NCBI GenBank assembly: GCA_964019055.1
Contig: OZ025216.1
Span: 4,004,001-4,068,000 of the forward strand
Reading direction: 5' to 3'
Source: Anthopleura xanthogrammica
Lineage: Eukaryota > Cnidaria > Anthozoa > Actiniaria > Actiniidae
Length of the DNA stretch: 64,000 nucleotides
Part shown: positions 34,655 to 48,900 of the stretch, piece after piece
How positions within the stretch are numbered: position 1 is the stretch's first letter
How the letters are laid out: each line of letters begins with the position of its first letter
Program-made: the position numbers and the translations under genes
The notes under the pieces: generated by a model
The model's input: the letters and a program-made list of their open reading frames with translations, nothing else
Told to the model about the DNA's origin: nothing
Databases searched by the model: none

Positions 34655-36955
34655 TGTCTAAAGATGCCGTGGTAGATATTTGGAAGGGAAATAGGTGAAA
34701 AAGGAATGAGAAATAAGAGGTTTTTATGACATAAATTTCTAAAAATATTTTCAAAAGTTTTTCTTTTTCAATGGATGGGGTAAATCTGCTGACTGGACAT
34801 ACTGCTGACTCATAAGTAGTTCTCAGTCTTCTGACTCACTCGGTCGCTGAAAACCACAGCGATCATTTGTTTTAACGTATGGAGCTTTCCTTATCACCTA
34901 AGCAACAAAAACGCGCAAATAAAATGTACGTAGCTCTTATCTTTTTTCTAACGATTTTACCTTCTAGGCACTAAGTATTTTTTGCCTCCAGTCAATTACG
35001 AAAATTCTAATTCCGACCACCATTCAAGATTGAACAGAATCCGAAACCAATAAAACGTCATCGTGTTTGGGTTGGGCCTCAGAAAATGGAAATTGATATT
35101 CTAAATATTTAATAAGATATTTTTTCTCGAAAATGAAGTGAATTGATGCATGTGTCAAGCTTGTAGTTATATCGTCTTCTGTTATGAACATTTATTGCAG
35201 ATATTTGATTATTTCCCATTTAATTTGACTACTAGCAATTACCGCAATAAAAAAATGTTGACCGCGCTTTCCGGAAAACGGTGTGACCTGGTCTATATCC
35301 ACGCTTTTCTATAAACTATCTCCACTCTCTCTATGGGTCGGTGATCATCACTATACGCCGAATGCAATAAAACTTTCCAAAAATACATATATTTCTGCTT
35401 GCTCTTTCTGATGTTGGTGCTCATTTTTAAAGATTAGTTTTTATTTCTTAAAATCAATATCGCCCATTATTACATTCGGCGCATTGGCAAGACAAATAGG
35501 AAGTTATCTACAAAAAGATACATTTTATTGTGCTATTACATTTATGACTAAATACAAGGCCATTGGTCTCTATATTTCTGCACAGCGTCACAAACCACAA
35601 GGCGCTAGCATTATATACTTGTGATTATAAGCTCTTACATAATTGAAGATAAAATTCGTTGAGATTATTTTATGAATATTAAAATATAAATTATGAATGT
35701 TACAACATTTTGCATTATGGCTGAGATTCATTTTAATTTAAAGTTGCCTCTGACTTGCAATATTTAAATTTGACATGATTTTACACTGACTTTGTTTAGA
35801 CCGAAACATCTCTTTAAGGATGTAAATATTATGACAACTTTAAATTACAATGAGTCATGAATCCTAGCTGAAATATTAGAATAAATGACTGCGAGAATAC
35901 ATATCATTTATGGTATTGATAAATTCACAATAATTGGAAAATCAAGGTGGTCTATTTCTCACTGTAAAGCCCCTAGGGGCTAGAGAGTACTTGATGGGGG
36001 GGGGGGGGGGGAGTACTTGGGGGGGGGGGGGGGTTGGTAGGGGTTGTCACACCCATATAAAGTTTCACATTTTAGATACCTAAATGTTTTGGGAAGCAAC
36101 CGTAGGGGGTAGTAAAGGTTGCCCCACCAAGAGAAACATGTTCAGGGCTGGGCCACAGTAAAATCACCCACTTTCTCAGACTACAAGCAGCCCCTGTATT
36201 TGCCCTGATTACTGTTTGGTTTGGTTCTGAATTGGGCCGAGCAAGGATTAGCACCCCCTTCCTTTGGGGATATCACACTGGCTATTAATCCTCGCTTGGC
36301 CAAGTTAACCAAAAGAAGACACCAAACAGTAACCAAGGCAAGTACAAATGAAGATTGCCTTGCTATCAGAGTACCGTAGATACTCTGTTAAGGAAGTCTA
36401 CATCGGGGAATTTTCAAGTTGCAAATAAAAACAGGTTGATCGCTTAAAAGGTGGAAAATGAATACATTTTCCGCGGACTTTTTTTCCTGGTTATTATCTT
36501 TTTAGATATATTATTTACTGAAGTATTTGTTTTTCGAAAGGGTTTCCTTGGTCCGCAAACCTTTAATAATATTGAATAAATTTTGCAAAATTTCCGCGCC
36601 CTGTTTTGTCAAGAATAATATTAACGTGACCAAGCACTCTGAATGGCTAACCAGAGTTTAGATGTCGATAGGGTCGTCACGCAACGCTTCACTGTCAAGT
36701 GTATCGTGACGACCCTAAAGACGTCAGCTTAAGCTACGGACACACGGTGCAACACTACACAAGTTTGCAGGCAATCGATGTTGCGAGCCATGTCACACGA
36801 CGCAATTTGTTGCATGCCATGGTGCTGGGGCAAAAAACGATTCTACTTCAGCAACTGCCTGCAATGTTGCGCGCAATTTAGTTTGGCATTTTATGATTGG
36901 TCGATTAAATTTCTGTCCCCTACGTGAACCTGAATACCACAGGACACCCAACAGG
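34655..36955. other. Intergenic region between LRSAM1 and PLAA
   Basis: This stretch must hold the PLAA promoter (right of 34654) and the LRSAM1 3' UTR (left of 36956). I see no clear TATA box for PLAA. Poly-G runs lie at 35998-36033. A copy of the GCAACATTGCGCGC-type repeat (family K) is at about 36737-36874. Otherwise it is AT-rich with no gene. Confidence 0.5.
36737..36874. mobile_element. MITE-like repeat, family K
   Basis: The ends read GGACACACGGTGCAACA and a matching TTGCGCGCAAT half, with the interior GAGCCATGTCACACGACGCA. Further copies at 56300-56415, 57343-57518 and 63266-63436. Distantly similar blocks rich in GCAACA/TGTTGC occur at 44400-44780, 60425-60690 and 61318-61588. Confidence 0.7.
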
Positions 36956-39900
36956 TCAGGCAAGGTAGATCTTGACGCGCTGAGCAACAGGACTGCGACA
37001 TATTGGACAGGATTGTAGAGTGGAAGAACAGGCGAAGCAACAGCATACGTGACCACAGTTCAGGAGGACAACGTCAGACTGGAAATGAACCAATAATCAA
37101 TGCATTTAGAAGTGGATAACAGTGACGTGAATAGGGATCATGGACCACGGAGCACCCTAAAAAGTGGTGGGGCTATATAAGAGACTAGTATGGGTAAAGG
37201 GAAAAAGCCAGCCCCTCCCCTCACGCGGTCCCTGGGGATGTGAGTTTCGAGGGTTACGAGGAATCTCCATTAGATAGAACACTCTTTGCATTCGCGGCTG
37301 ATGACAAGATTCATTCAGCTTATTGATACCAAGGAATAGAATACTCTCTGGTTGATAGCACATGACGGGTAATGTTTGCCTGTCATTGTAGGCTGATAAT
37401 GAGATTCGGTACCAAGCAATGGAATACTCTCTGGTTGGTAGCACATGACGGGCAGTGTTTACTTCTTATATTCCTTCAGCGCACTATGTTATAATTTAAC
37501 TCTCATCCACATGATATAAAACGTGCTGCATTGACTCACCTTTTTATCCATACATATAACACATTCTGTATACATCGATGGTCCCGAAGGCTTAAGAACA
37601 GGGGTCTCTAATGGGGCAGAGGGCTGGGGATGACTAGGTTCAGGCTCCTATCGAGTAAATACGATGATTTGTTAATGTCATTTATCTATTATATAGTTAC
37701 CTCGCTACGCACGTTCTTATTGGTCGAGAACTGTGTTGTATCAGTGAATGGAGCACGGTGCTGACGCCATCCACGCGCGCACTTCTTTGCAAAGAAGTAT
37801 AAGTAAAAATTTTTTTTTTACAGCATTGATAAACTACAACTTATTTTTTCTATAGAAGCATTCGCCTACTACTCATGCTTCTCCTCCCTCACACTTTTTT
37901 CGTGCATTCGTCACTCTCTGTGTGCTGTATTACTAAGCGGAGCACAGACAACAGCAGAAAAAGGATAGTTTCAGAATTCACCACTTTCCATACATCGGTT
38001 CACTGGTGACATACAAAGCATTCGATCGAGGCTGCAAGGTAGTTTCAACATTTTTTTCAAATTTGAACCTTGAAACCTCGACTGGATGCTTTGTGTTTGG
38101 TCAGCGAACCGGTGTAAGGAAAGTGATGAATGGTAGTATATCGCAGTAACGTACTGTTGGCTTTTCCAATTCTTTCTCTTTTTTCTGGGCTGCTTCATCT
38201 ACGCGTAAACGAGCCTCCACTGTATCTAAAATAGCCTTTCGAATTCCAAGTTCTCGAACCCCCATCTACAAAGAAAAAATATGAACATAAGACAAGGGTA
38301 TAAATGAAAAGCCAAGCTTCCCCAGGACAAGTGTGAGGTGAACAAGAGAACAGGAAAGGAAGTGGAATGGGATGAGATGGGATAGAGTGGGTTGGGATGG
38401 GATGGGATGGAATGGGATAGGCTAGTGTAGTGTTGGAGTTGTTTATGAAAGATGGGATAGGATAGGATGGGATAGAATGGGATAGGATGGGATAGGATAG
38501 GATGGGATGGGATGGGATGCAATGGAATGCAATGGGATGTGATGTGATGTGATGTGATGTGATGTGATGTGATGTGATGTGATGTGATGTGATGTGATGT
38601 GATGTGATGTGTGTGGTGTGATGGGATGGGATGGGATGGGATGGGATGGGATGGGATGGGATGGGATGGGATGGGATGGGATGGGATGGGATGGGATGGG
38701 ATGGGATGGGATGGGATGGGATGGGATGGGATGGGATGGGATGGGATGGGATGGGATGGGATGGGATGGGATGGGATGGGATGGGATGGGATGGGGCGGG
38801 CTGGGATAGGATAGGATCACACGCATAAACTAAGGAACATATTGTCATACCTCTCTCAATTCTTCTGTTGTCATTGTTGTTAACATCTTCCATGTTATGT
38901 GATGGCGTGCAAAGAGTGCTATGAAATCTTCTGCATCAGCTTCTTTTAGTGCTTCTGCAACCTCTGGATCACATTCCTGATTTCAAAAAGAAATATTAGA
39001 GTAGCTGATATTTCGGTAACGATGGACGACATAGAAAGTGCGCGCGGGTGCTTTGCGCTTTCATAATGCACGCGCCCCCAACCAATCAGAACGCGAAATT
39101 TAGAACAGTTATTTTATCTAAAAAAAATTAAGTGTTCCCTTCCACATTTTCTTCTTGGAAGGGGGGGGGGGGGGGGATGCAGCCAGGGTTGATAGAGTGC
39201 CATACAGATATTAGTAAGTCCTCTTTTAGTCTTACCCTTTCTAGTAAACTTGCTGGTTTGTTGTCCAGCATACGTTGGTATTGAATCAACCAATAATCTT
39301 GAACATCAGTCTCTCGTCTTCTTTCCATTTCATTCTAAACAATGTTACAAAGAACATTAATATCCATATACTGTACTGTAGTCTTCTGATAAGCATAACA
39401 TATTTTTGCTTGCACGACTGTCTGTCTGTCTTTCTATCTGTGTATTCATTCATTCATTCATTCCTTCCTTCCTTCCTTCCTTCCTTCCTTCCTTCCTTCC
39501 TTCCTTCCTTCCTTCCTTCCTTCCTTCCTTCCTTCCTTCCTTCCTTCCTTCCTTCCTTCCTTCCTTCCTTCCTTCCTTCCTTCCTTCATTTATTCATTCG
39601 TTCGTTTGTTCGTTCGTTCGTTCACCGATTGGTTCGTTCGTCAAGTTCTTACCAGTCTCTCCATCAATTCATTCTCTCTCTTCTCTTGTTCGATAATCAG
39701 CTGACCAAGAAGTGTTGACAAGTCGCTTCGTCGTCTATTCAAAACCAACTAATAAGAGATATAAAATACGTTAATAAATATCCAACACATAACTGAGATT
39801 TGATTTATTCTCATCTTAAAAAGAAGGTTGGAACAATAAGGGTTACTGAGCCACACACGTGAGTTGAGTTTGTTTGATGTGTTGTTCTCTCCCTTGCCAC

Positions 39901-42900
39901 GAGGGTTTTTCTCCAGGTTCTCTGGTTTTCCTCCCTCCGTAAAAATCCACATCTGAGTTGAGTGTTGTGTGTTGTAAACAGAAATGTAGTAATAGTGCGT
40001 GTGCAGCGATCCTCACGGAAGAGAAAAACCCCTTAATGATGAGGGTTGATCTGGTCTAAGCTATACAATACAATACAATAAACTTTATTTAAAGAGGGTG
40101 ACGTATTAACCCATTTGGTTATCTAAAGGCTCGTGTGCATACTAGAAACTACAAGTGACTCGTGGGATATTCCACGGTATGCCACTCGAAACCATTGTAT
40201 AACTAATATATATTATATACTTTTTCAACTCATGGTTGCGAATATTTTTTTCAAAATACCTTACGAGGAATGATAATTTACCTCCTCACAATCTTGTCTT
40301 TCTTCTCGTTTATCAACTTCTAGCATCGTCAAATGAGCTAACTGATCCTCTAACATTTTAATCTAGAAAAAACAAATATATAAGAGTTTTGACTGAGGTT
40401 GTTTTGAGGTATCGATAAAAATTAAAAAAAAAAAGTTTTTCTTAAAAATAAAAATAAAAAGTAATTTAAAAACCTGGCCTGCTAGACGACAGTGTTTAGC
40501 ATCTTTTTGTAACTGCAGTGCTTGGATAGCTTGCATCTGAGTATGCTCCTGTCAACGATAAGAGAAAATACATACATCTACAGTGAGTACTGATTCAAAA
40601 TACTAAAAATAAAATAAGTGGAACTTAAATGTACGCATGACAGGGAAAGCTTAAGGCTGAAGGCTCAGATAACGTTGCAACCCATTTCGTGCAACATTGC
40701 TTGCAACATTATGATTACAGTACTATTTCAGTAGCCAAAACAGGGAAAATCTCGATTTTTTTCTGCTTAATTTACAAGGACAATAATGTTGCATGCGACG
40801 TCAAAGAAACTAGATGGCATCGGGTGACCACACGTGCGACGTTGCTCGTGCGCGGTGAGATGCTTCGCGCGCGCGACGTCGAAAGGTTGAGCGCGTTTCT
40901 ACTTTTAGCAGTGTCTAACCTGTCCTCAAAATTGAGCTGCATTCCGATGTGCTGAAAGGGATCTAGAAACAGAAACCCGAGCCCCCGGAGGCGAAAGATG
41001 AGCGCACTACTACGACTGCTTTAACGTTCCGCGATCTGTTTGGGCTCACCTGATTGGATATTTGTGTTTTTAAGGCTCTACGATCTTTGTCTTGCTCGTC
41101 GAGAGTGTTCCAAACAGCATCATCTTCTGCAGCCTCTCTGGAGAAATCAAGGATGAAAAATTGTTGCATATTTTGCCAAAAAAACTGATTCGGGTCGAGC
41201 CTTTTTTGTTTGACGGATAATGGAAATTTCACTAGCGTAGGGAGGATGGTGGGCACGTCCCCCCCTCCCCAATGTTTGGTAATGAGTTTTCATTCTAGGT
41301 GCCCCCCAGATCCTGGGTCCTCGCTACGCCCCTGTTTCTGATGTTGTTATCCGTGAGCTGGACACATGCATCCAGAACCTTTGACATATAAACTTGTCAA
41401 AATCAGTCTGACAAAACAATGTATCACAGAGTCGTACCCCCAACCCTCTCTCCATTCTTCTGTCGATTAATCCTCTTACAGCTCCCCCTGATGATACCAA
41501 ATGTGCTTACCGTTTCATGGACATCTTGGCAATGTTATCACGGGATGACTGGTATTCGTGAATGATTCGATCTTGATTTTCTTGAAACGCTAGCAATCGC
41601 GCCATGGACGCTGTTAATAAAAAAGGAAAATAGTGGTTATACGAAATTGTTATTATCATCTTCGTCGTTTTCATCATGTCATCATTGCCATCGCCATCAT
41701 CATCATCGCAAACACCATCATCGTCATCATTACCATCACCATTATCATTGTCATCATTTATCATATGTAAACACCATCATCGTCATCATTACCATCACCA
41801 TTATCATTGTCATCATTTATCATATGTAAACACCATCATCGTCATCATTACCATCACCACTATCATTGTCATCATTTATCATATGTAATCATCACTTAAT
41901 CACCACCATCATCATCTTCACCATCGCCATGATCATTTAATCACAATCATTATTATCGCCATCATCATAGTCATCTTTTGATCATCTGATATAATTAACA
42001 ATTAGTCCTCGAGTCCGAATGGTCTACGAGTCAATAGCCCATGAGGCCGAAGGCCGAATGGGCTATTGACTCGTAGGCCATGAGGGCGAGAGGTCTAATT
42101 GTTTTAGTAAAAACCTACTAATCGGTCCTATAAAAGGATGCAAAAAGTTTTGGATTTTGCTTTAAATATATATTTTTTGGTTTTCAAAACCGGCGCTTTT
42201 CGCTACTAGAGGTCTATCACTAATAGACCCCTAGTAGCTCAGCCAATCACAGGGCTCGATTGGTGATAGACCATTAGTAGGTTTTTTTCTAATACTGGTT
42301 TGATCATGTAATCAACATAATAATTATCGTCATCATTATCATCATCAGTCATCATCATCATCTTTTGTTCATCTGATATAATACTGGTTTGAGTTATCTA
42401 TATTTACCCAGTACTTCTTCTTTCCTCAGTTTTTCAGATTCTTCTGTAGTCACTTGCACTAAGTGATCCGTTTTTATTCTTAAAACGAAAAATGAAAAAC
42501 ACACAAAGGTCAATTAGAAACAGATATTAGAATAAATATTAGGAATTGGAAAAGAATGGACGAAAGACAATAGCGCTTGGATTAATCGTCAACTCGTTTC
42601 TTTAGCCTGGTTCTCACTAGAGACCCAAGCCGACTCAAGCAGATGCAACTCCAAGCTAATACATGTTCTCGCTATGAAAAGAAGGCGACACAAGCAGCAA
42701 CAAACAAAACAAAACAAAAAAGGAAAGAAAAAAAAAGAAAAAGAAAGTGACGCAAGCAGCAAAGAGAAGTCAATGGAAGATTTTGGTTTTCTTGCGATCG
42801 ATTGGTAGTGTTGATAAGTGTTGTTGATATCTAACCTTTCATTTTCCAACTCATCCAGAATAGCTTCTTTATCTCTAGCCCTAAAATCATAAAGTTAAAT

Positions 42901-45900
42901 CTCAATAAGGATGTTCGAGTACCCTACAAAATGTGTGGTGGTGGTGGTAGTGGTGATTGGACTTAGATTGAACCAAACGAATTGTGTTTGTTGGGTTAGG
43001 GGGAGGGGGGGGAGGTGAGTGAGGGGGTGGTTTTAACCCCTCCTCCAGACCCTCCCGTGGATTTTGCATGGTTTAAGTATAAATTAGTGCTCCGTTGATT
43101 ACCTTTCATTGATCTGAAGGATCATGGCAACTGTATCTTTGCTATTCTGCTCTTCTAAAGAAACAAAACAGGGCCATTAATATTGCAGTATTCAGTGCGC
43201 GGACAGGAACGCAAGTAGCTTAGCTGACAAAGCTTATAATGTGAAACAGTATTTTTACTTTTGTCTTAATGATTTTCTAGCCTGATGATTTCTTCAGTGT
43301 TTAAATAAAGTTATGTACGTATTTTGTATAGCTGCTTCATGTGCGCGAGGAGGTAAAAGACTCATGCTCTTTGCTAGATGTGCCTGACGGCCTCCTCACA
43401 ACCAGTGGGCTCTGAAGGGAAACATACGTCGAGATGCAAAACATTTGCGCGCTTTATTCCCTAGGAAATTCTGCTGGGTAATATATGACTGAGGGCAGAA
43501 TAAAAACACTACTAATGTGGACGCACAAGGTTACGCCATTTTTAAGGCCGATTTAAACGGTAAATTTTTCCTCACGACTGTCGCGCGCAACATACTAACG
43601 ACAAGAATCGTTTCGTGTAAATCGACTACACAACTTCCTTAGGACTGTAAATGGCAGTCTCTCAAAACTTGGTGTAAGCATGTTGCGCGAGACGGGTGCG
43701 AGGAAAAATTGTACCATGTAAAACGGCATTCTATCTGTGTATTAAACGTTTAGCACGTAGTCCAATACCTGCGGCAAGTGCGGACGTCCAGTTTTGTCTT
43801 ACAAGGTCTTGTTTGTTTTGCTGCCACAGAATGTCATCATCCATATTCGCTTCAGCCTGTTGACGAGAAAATAAACATGGAAAAACAAACTTGACTTTTA
43901 CCCATGGTTGCGCAGTCATTCAAATCCAAGAAAATGAGCGAATGACATTAGAGAAGATTGAGGATGGAAATAACCAAAGAATGTTCGAAGAAATTTAATT
44001 CACAATATTTTGAAAATTGTATTTCCGATTTTGTAGCCCGTTACATGTTTTTAAACGTGGCTATGCAACCTTCCTCCATTCACTGATAAAAAATACATAA
44101 GAGTTTAGAGCTGTGTGCTTAGAATATAATGTAGTTGTAGTGTGTGTAGTGTGTTGTATACTTAAACATTAGCCACACTCCCAGTAACACTACGAAAAAT
44201 AAAGAACTGACCTCTCTTATTCTGTTAACCAGATCATTGTGCGTCTTAGAAGCTCTGTTGGCTAAGATTTGCTGTTCGTCATTCAAGTCCATCATCTCTC
44301 TCTCCAGTTGGTACATCTGAGATTTCTTATGTTCCTTTATGAAAAATAAATAAAACTTCAGAAACCCATAAAGTCTGATTTTCACTAGCGAAGCAAGCAC
44401 CAGAACGGGGGTCCTTATTTCGTTGTGAAAACGGGCTCCGGCAACGAAAGCGCAAGCATAAAGGTGTGGTAATACGGGCAACAAATAAGTAACAATCAGA
44501 AACAACATTGCGGTTGCATTGCAAGTTACAGAGTAAAATGCTTAGAATAAGTAATACCACTCCGCGCGCAACAAAATTTCATTGCTGCATAGAGTGAGAG
44601 AGCTTGTTGCAGGAATAGTAATACGAGCAGCATTCTCTCTGCAACTTGCAACGCAACAATTTTGCACAACAAGCTGCACGATTTTGTTGCTCATATTACT
44701 GCAGTCCTTATTTCGTTGTGAAAGTAGTACAACCACAAGCACAAGAACAAAAAAAATTCCTTTTCCTTGTGCTTGCGTTGATAGTGAAAATCAGACGTAA
44801 GAGAGAATAGACCTATTTACCTTGGGCGTAATGTTTTCCCATTTCAGACCACGTGTCATTCTCTTGAGAATAAGATTCTTTGTTTGAGTTGTATCCATAT
44901 TCATGTGTCTTCTTATGCGCAACCGTTAAACAATGAAATGATACTCTGGGGAATGACACGTGGTCTGAAATGGGAAAACATTACGCCCAAGCCGAAAAGG
45001 TCTATTGAAGTTGCTACAGTGATCTTTAAATGCCTTTGTTTGAATGAGTTGGTAAGTATTTTTCTAGGGTTTATTTCACAACCTTTTCATTTACCATTTA
45101 ATTATGTTTTAGTTACAAATAACTAATTTTATATTTTAATGCCATTTCTTTTATATTCGACGTTCGAGGATGAAACTTCACTTTGTTTAAAGGGGTTAGG
45201 GTCAAGTGACCTGTTTGTTCCTATGGCCTTCTGTAAGCAATAGCATTTTTTCTTGCTTTTATCATCTATAATTTATTTGTACACTAAATTTCAATGTATT
45301 TTATGTTCATTATCAATTATATTAGACCCTATGTAGGATTTCTTCGATGTAAATAATTAAAGCTTTAAGAAAAACCTTATTTTTCGATTTATTTTATATT
45401 AATTATCAATTATATTAGCTTTCACTCTTTCCTACGATATATCTTTCGCGAATTCGTTTGAATGACCACAGAAAAATTAGATTTAAGGTGAGGCCGGCTG
45501 GAGTAGACAATGTAGTAAATCTATGGAAAGAAAAGTCCCAGTCTCGACTTGAACCTGTGGTCATTCTTGACAAGCGAATTAGGGAAAGATCTATACTTTA
45601 TTTTCTTCGAAAAATAATTAAACATTCATGATAATTTTACACCTATGTTGTTAAACTGTGTTTTAAAATTAAAAATTCAACGAATATAATTTTACGTTCA
45701 AATTAGTTCCTCAACGAATGAACAATGGAAACGATTTTACACGAGCTGACATATTTTTAGCTAAATATTTATTAACATTTTTCATGCTTTAAAATCTTTT
45801 ATTTTGTGCTCACGAATTGTTTTATTTATTTATTTTTTTAGCCAGATATTTTAAACCAAAGATTTTTAGCGGAAAAGATAAATTCAGTACTGATAAAATG

Positions 45901-48900
45901 TGCAACATTTAGTACAGTTGTCTAACCTTGTCTGCTTCATGCTGGCGTAATGTTTCCTAAGTGATGAAAAGAAAAACAAAATAGCTAACAAACCCAGCAC
46001 CAGTGCAGGAGCATGAAAAACACACAAACAAGAGAGACGAGAGCTAATGATTTTTACAGCATTAAAGAAGATTTTTACACAAACAAAAAAAAAAAAAGAA
46101 AAAAAAAAAAGATAACATGAAATGTAAAACAATCAGAAATTGCACTTGAACAGAAAATTGTGCTTTCTTTTAAACCATACAAGAAGCTATTGTATAGGTC
46201 ATGCATCTGGTTTTTCATTACTAGGGAGAGTTGGCTAAATGGGATTTACTCTCACATACATTCATGCATTTAGAAGGAACTTCTTATCTTTTGACTGACT
46301 AATTAACACCAAATAAAAAGCGTGGGCTCTGAATAACTACATTATATATGGTATAATATTCAAACATTTTCAAAAATTAAAACGTTTTTGGTCGCCACTG
46401 GAAACATCATACAGCATGTAAAATATTATCTTCTTATACACGGTTGAAAAGTCACGGTCTATACTTTGAATCAATCACAGCGCACGAAGTTATTCTTCAT
46501 CCAATGAAAAATGCTTTCACAGGGCATCACCCTGGCCACTAAACAGCACAACCGTATCGTTATTTATTCTTTTTTTTACAGTTATATGTGATATCGATCT
46601 ACTCGATCTGATTATTGTACAAGTCGCACACACAACAGTAGATACTAGATTCAATAAACCCTCTTAGCTATGGCATAATGTTTTCTCATTTCAGACCACA
46701 TGTCTTTTTCTTGAGAACAAGATTCTTTGTTTGAGTTGTATCCATATTCATGTGTCTTCTCGTATGCAACCGTTTAACAAAATAATGATACTCTAGGGAA
46801 AGGCACGTAGTCTGAAATGGGAAAACATTACGCCCAAGGTAGAAAGGGCCATCGTTGTCAAGTCTTTACACGATGCTATAATTTTAAGCAAAGAAATACT
46901 GTCTATAATCAGAACCCTTGATCAATGTTGCTTGTTAATGATGATCTGAAGGGGACAGAAAGGAAACCACACCCCAACATTGAATGGGGAAGGGGTGTTA
47001 AAAGGACTGTGCTATTCTGTTGACAAGGGCAAGATTGTAGATCAGTGTTAGCCTCCTCCGTATGCATTTATCTTATTTTCCTTTTCTTAGGTGCTTGGGA
47101 TCCCTATGTAATAAAGGAGGGAGGATGACGTGGATTGGCAAGCTCACTCTCAGTCTCCCTCATTCAAACACCACAGGTAGCCTGCCAAAGGAACAGACGA
47201 GAAAGAGCAAAGAGACGCCAGTGGAGGAGGCTAGTTCAGTGTTTTGGTGCCTACACCTTTGGGCAGGGATTGTGGTATCCAAGTATTTGGTTCTAGTCTG
47301 TTATTACGAAGTTACTACGAAGGTCAAGTTACTATGAAGCAGCTGTTTGTGGCCACAGGGAGCCCAAATTAATGTAAAATCATCAAGACAAATCTACTTT
47401 AATAATGCCCTTTGCTGGCTCTTCTGATGATGTCATAACCACAGAAAGAATGGCAAGCATTAAATGACAAGAGATCACTGAAATGACTTACTGTACGAAA
47501 GGGTTTTTGGGCCCCTGGTAGGAGGGGAGGGAGGGGAGGGGGACATTTTGTTGTACAGTATACTCATTTTTTTTTAGCATAATATACACATTTCATGAAT
47601 CATGTCCAACTTACTGCTATCATTTTATCCACAGAGGAGTCAGAATCAGAGTAACTGCTTCCTTGGCATTTTCCATTATCTGAAAAAAGAGACTCTTAGG
47701 ATCTTTTTTGATACAATTGTTTTTTTATGATATCTTTGTGTTACTAGAAACATTAACACATGGAGTATATATATATTTATGAAATGAATTAGATATTACA
47801 CACGTCTCTGGTTTGCATACATCTTGAACTCTTCCAACCTCCCCTTGTGTTGCTATCAGGCTAATATGTAAACACAGAAAAAGTTTTCTATTGCTTAAAT
47901 ATATCAGGTAAATTCTAGTTATAGTCTATTTAGATACTAACCCATGGCTGCAGCAATTCTCCTTGATGACGGCATGTACTCAATACCAGCACCTGAGGCA
48001 AAACAGACGATTTGAATAATGTACAAGACAGTAGAAACACATGACTGGAGTAGAGCAAATTGAGAAAAACCCTTGAATCAAGGGAGGTACCTAGTGAAGC
48101 TGTGTCTAGGAATTGGGCCCAAGACCCAAGAGGCGAGAGGTGAGTGCATTGATGTTACACCACACCTTGATTCCCACATTAATTAATTATTTGAAGTAAC
48201 TTACACTGGCTTAAATATTTGAGCATTGCTTCTGTGCCTTGTTGAGTGACTTCTGTAAATAAAATATTAAAACAAAAATATCAAGAAAAAAGACCAGCTA
48301 TTCTATATTCATCACAAACACTATTAAAATGCAACTAAACTATTAATATAGAGCAGTTTTTGTATGAGTATGAAAAACTTATTCCACGCACTGCACTTTG
48401 CTGTGGCCGTGTCAGCACCATGCTGTGTATGAAAACATTTGACATTTGATGCCATGTCTATGCCGTGCCTTAACTGTGTCATGTGCCGTGACTTTTCACA
48501 CTCATACCAAATCTGCCCTTATGCAACAAAGGTATATGTATTACTAAGAAGTATGTTATTTACCTCTTGGAGGGATGTTGACAGAGTGGACATCCAAGAT
48601 AATGTTCTAGCAATAAAAACAACTATTACTAAGGTACCAAGGCTGCAAATAATTTTTTTGTCCAGGCCAGACGAATATTTGACCTAGCTGTCAAAACCCA
48701 AATGTGGCCCGTCAAGTTGTCATTTTTACCAGCTGACTGGTGCTTCTTTGCAGACTTGAGGTACTGGTCATAAGGTAAAGGGGGTCGAGGGGTAAAAACA
48801 GGGGGTGGATCACAATTTGAATTTCTTAAAAGGTGTGGGCTGTCTATAAACTTAACTGTACATAAGAGAGGATGCATGGGCCTAGCTAGCCTGTGTGCAA

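Noticed and set aside
35998..36034. Poly-G runs as a regulatory G-quadruplex
   Set aside because: Long homopolymer G runs in a draft assembly are often sequencing artefacts; too little to support function.
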